Origin: Bacteroidota bacterium
Lineage (GTDB): Bacteria; Bacteroidota; Bacteroidia; Chitinophagales; Chitinophagaceae
NCBI GenBank assembly: GCA_023427575.1
Contig: JAEZAY010000416.1
Span: 1 to 7,785, forward strand
Direction of reading: 5' to 3'
DNA: 7,785 bases
The notes under the pieces were generated by a model. The model did no database searches and was not told the DNA's origin. It worked only from the letters and a program-made list of their open reading frames with translations. How positions within the stretch are numbered: the first letter of the stretch is position 1; each line of letters opens with the position of its first letter. Positions 6,212-7,785 of this stretch are shown here, piece by piece. A program made the translations under genes and the position numbers.

Positions 6212-6847
6212 TCAGGTGCTAAGCAAATAGATCAACAGGCAGATGAGTATTGTCAGAATAAATACCAACAGCGGCATGTACAAATCCCAGTAGTGATGGC
6301 GTTTTCTATTCTTCGCATATTGGTTAACGGTATCCAGTGATGCATGGTCATCTTCCGCCAGTTTTTTAAATCTTTCCATTACTTCGGGCAGATAGCGATA
6401 CTGAAGAAGTTTGCTGGCATCCAGCAGGTCATTGATAATAAGGCGAATGATAGCAGGCTCATTCGCCTGTTTTAAAACCTGAAGATTGGTATCGGAAAGA
6501 ACTTTTTTAATCTGGAATAAAAGGGAAACCTGATCTGGACGGAATGAACTTAGATTATATACATAACGGCGGAGCCTGCTGGCATCGGAATAGATGCGCT
6601 GCGGCGTCGGAATTTTTCTGGCCTCTTCACTGTCGAAACCATATTCCTTATCATAATTATACCGGCTGGTGGGTTCCGAAAGAACACTGTATGCCTCTAC
6701 AAGATCCCTGAAATGTAGGGAAGCTTCCACATTTTGCGGGTTTTTATCGGGATGATATTTCTGCGCGAGTTTACGGTACGAGCGTTTTATCTCATCGGCC
6801 GATGATCCCGGAAATACCTGTAACAATTCATAATAATCCTTTCGCAT
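6212..6847 (-). CDS. Tail-anchored J-domain (DnaJ-like) protein
   Basis: Residues 1-68 form a J-domain: DYYELLQV at 4-11, positively charged helix II (IKRSYRKLAQKYH), the HPD tripeptide at 32-34 needed to stimulate Hsp70 ATPase, and helix III FRDLVEAYSVLSEPTSRYNYD. The middle (about 75-185) is helical and without the Gly/Phe or cysteine zinc-finger regions of DnaJ or CbpA, so this is a class III (type C) J-protein, not the housekeeping DnaJ. Residues about 190-209 (MPLLVFILTILICLLIYLL) make one membrane span with only two residues after it. The protein is therefore a C-tail anchor, with the J-domain facing the cytoplasm where it could recruit DnaK to a membrane client. It is the first gene of an operon with the reductase at 5139-6197 and diverges from csbD with 83 bp between starts. 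Client unknown. Confidence 0.9.
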   Translation of the reverse strand: MRKDYYELLQVFPGSSADEIKRSYRKLAQKYHPDKNPQNVEASLHFRDLVEAYSVLSEPTSRYNYDKEYGFDSEEARKIPTPQRIYSDASRLRRYVYNLSSFRPDQVSLLFQIKKVLSDTNLQVLKQANEPAIIRLIINDLLDASKLLQYRYLPEVMERFKKLAEDDHASLDTVNQYAKNRKRHHYWDLYMPLLVFILTILICLLIYLLST

Positions 6848-6930
6848 TACGAATGAGCAAATTAGCGAATAAGAGCTTCTGATTTGTACTCAATGGCACG
6901 GTTTTTTTCACTTTATTCAAAACGATTATT

Positions 6931-7119
6931 ATGGACAGATTAGAATTAAAAGGAAGATGGAACGAAATGAAAGGAAAAGTTAAACAAGAGTATGGTGATC
7001 TGACAGATGATGATCTGAAATACGAAGAAGGAAAGGACGATGAACTGTTGGGCCGTCTTCAAACCAAGTTAGGAAAAACCCGCGATGAGGTAGTTAGCTG
7101 GCTGAAGTCGCTTGGATAA
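6931..7119 (+). CDS. CsbD family stress-response protein
   Basis: This 62-residue acidic and lysine-rich protein has the CsbD pattern: [24 protein letters not shown] (residues 6-29), then [22 protein letters not shown] (33-54) and a C-terminal SWLKSLG. Such proteins are small, soluble and helical, and are abundant under general stress in several bacteria (a sigma-B target in Bacillus). Their molecular role is not settled. The gene is complete and monocistronic, diverging from the J-domain gene and ending in a strong terminator. Its ATG at 6931 is the natural family start. The 83-bp upstream region contains a T-rich tract (about 6902-6914) but no clear Bacteroidota promoter that I could assign. 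Confidence 0.93.
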   Translation: MDRLELKGRWNEMKGKVKQEYGDLTDDDLKYEEGKDDELLGRLQTKLGKTRDEVVSWLKSLG

Positions 7120-7154
7120 TACGGGTTTTTGAAATCCGGGCAAACCGGAAGCAT

Positions 7155-7199
7155 AGGCATACCTGTTATGGAGCAATCCATCACAGGTATGCCTTTTTT
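7155..7199 (+). terminator. Strong Rho-independent terminator after csbD
   Basis: A perfect 12-bp inverted repeat, AGGCATACCTGT at 7155-7166 and ACAGGTATGCCT at 7183-7194, encloses a T/C mismatch (7167, 7182). Inside that are a second 5-bp stem (ATGGA/TCCAT) and a GCAA tetraloop of the GNRA type at 7173-7176. A run of six T residues follows (7194-7199). The T-run is on the plus strand only, so it terminates csbD. The minus-strand glycoside hydrolase transcript reads into the same hairpin without a T-run. Confidence 0.93.
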
Positions 7200-7214
7200 A
7201 TTGGGTAGCCTAAA

Positions 7215-7785
7215 TTAATATTTGCGTTTCAGCAGATCAGCGATCAGGGCCGTCCATCCCTGCTGACTGGCGCCCATGCCTCTGCCTGTATTGCCATGGA
7301 AATATTCGAAAAACATGAGGTTGTCGCGGAAAAAGGGATCGTTCTGAAATTTTAATTCTTCTCCAAACGCGGGTCTCCTGCCCTGGGCATCGATCAGAAA
7401 TAAAGCGGAAAGTCTTTTCGTCAGCACCTGCGAAACCTCATTCAGGTTTAGAAACTGACCCGAACCCGAAGGGCATTCCACTTTGAGGTCTTCCCCATAG
7501 TAAAAATAAAATTTCTGAAGGCTTTCAATGATCAGGTAGTTTAATGGCATCCATACAGGGCCACGCCAGTTGCTGTTTCCGCCAAACATATCGTTTGTTG
7601 ATTCGCCCGGGGTGTATTCAATGCGAAATTTATTTCCGGCCAGATCCACTTCGAAAGGAACATTTTCATGGTATTTCGACAATGAACGCAAGCCATAATC
7701 TGAAAGAAATTCCGTTTCGTCCAGCATCTTATCGAGGATCTTTATAATCTCATTTTTACGCAGCAGACTCAGCAGGTGTTTTTCG
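7215..7785 (-). CDS. GH63/MGH1-like glycoside hydrolase, C-terminal part
   Basis: The frame is open to the right window edge, so the start lies outside; about 189 C-terminal residues are visible. An internal ATG at 7727 should not be taken as the start, because codons upstream (KHLLSLLRKNEIIKILDK) continue the family alignment. The pattern DYGLRSLSKYHENVPFEV, YTPGESTNDMFGGNSNWRGP, VWMPLNYLIIESL and GNTGRGMGASQQGWTALIADL is that of the (alpha/alpha)6-barrel glucosidase-like proteins related to GH63 and mannosylglycerate hydrolase MGH1, usually near 850-900 residues. They hydrolyse alpha-glucosides or compatible-solute glycosides; the substrate here cannot be determined from this end. It converges on csbD. 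Family assignment is confident, substrate open. Confidence 0.87.
   Translation of the reverse strand, partial: EKHLLSLLRKNEIIKILDKMLDETEFLSDYGLRSLSKYHENVPFEVDLAGNKFRIEYTPGESTNDMFGGNSNWRGPVWMPLNYLIIESLQKFYFYYGEDLKVECPSGSGQFLNLNEVSQVLTKRLSALFLIDAQGRRPAFGEELKFQNDPFFRDNLMFFEYFHGNTGRGMGASQQGWTALIADLLKRKY

Noticed and set aside
7215..7727. Glycoside hydrolase as a complete 170-residue gene starting at 7727
   Set aside because: The frame stays open to the window edge, and residues upstream of that Met continue the family pattern, so it is the tail of a larger protein.
7544..7747. 67-codon plus-strand frame near the right edge
   Set aside because: Antisense to the glycoside hydrolase, which matches its family throughout this stretch.
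1..7785. CRISPR array, insertion sequence, tRNA, integrase or phage genes
   Set aside because: No regular repeats, terminal inverted repeats, cloverleaf-like sequence or transposase/integrase motifs were found on either strand.

Overview
The window looks like an ordinary chromosomal stretch of a Bacteroidota bacterium, most likely a soil or water Chitinophagaceae/Sphingobacteriia-type organism. This is inferred from moderate GC (mid-40s percent by eye), AT-rich leaders with little or no Shine-Dalgarno sequence, and protein sequences that read as Bacteroidota versions of their families. No mobile element, tRNA, rRNA, CRISPR array or phage gene is visible. Gene density is high, no gene-free stretch exceeds 300 bases, and the coding strand switches often.

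Layout. 1-1237 (minus): the N-terminal part of a secreted lactonase-fold (beta-propeller) protein, preceded in transcription order by a YegS/DAGK-type lipid kinase. 1255-2923 (plus): an App1/DUF2183-type phosphatidate phosphatase, starting only 17 bp from the kinase start, then a general-stress-protein-26-like FMN-binding split-barrel protein ending in a hairpin terminator. 2974-3603 (minus): an MgtC/SapB membrane protein. 3682-5095 (plus): an unrecognised 203-residue protein and an EcsC-family protein. 5139-6847 (minus): a probable two-gene operon of a tail-anchored J-domain protein and a saccharopine-dehydrogenase-like reductase of the enoyl-reductase type. 6931-7119 (plus): a small CsbD-family protein followed by a very strong terminator. 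7215-7785 (minus): the C-terminal part of a GH63/MGH1-like glycoside hydrolase running off the right edge.

How the genes may work together. The clearest functional link is the divergent kinase/phosphatase pair at 323-2328. Its predicted activities are opposite: lipid to lipid phosphate, and phosphatidate to diacylglycerol. The rest is a loose collection of stress and envelope genes (GSP26-like, CsbD, MgtC, EcsC, J-protein). That grouping is inferred from family membership, not from any shared regulatory site I could find. The least explained sequence is the 203-residue protein at 3682-4293. I see no strong evidence for a wholly new system. The kinase/phosphatase pair, the unknown-plus-EcsC pair and the J-protein/reductase operon are the best leads.
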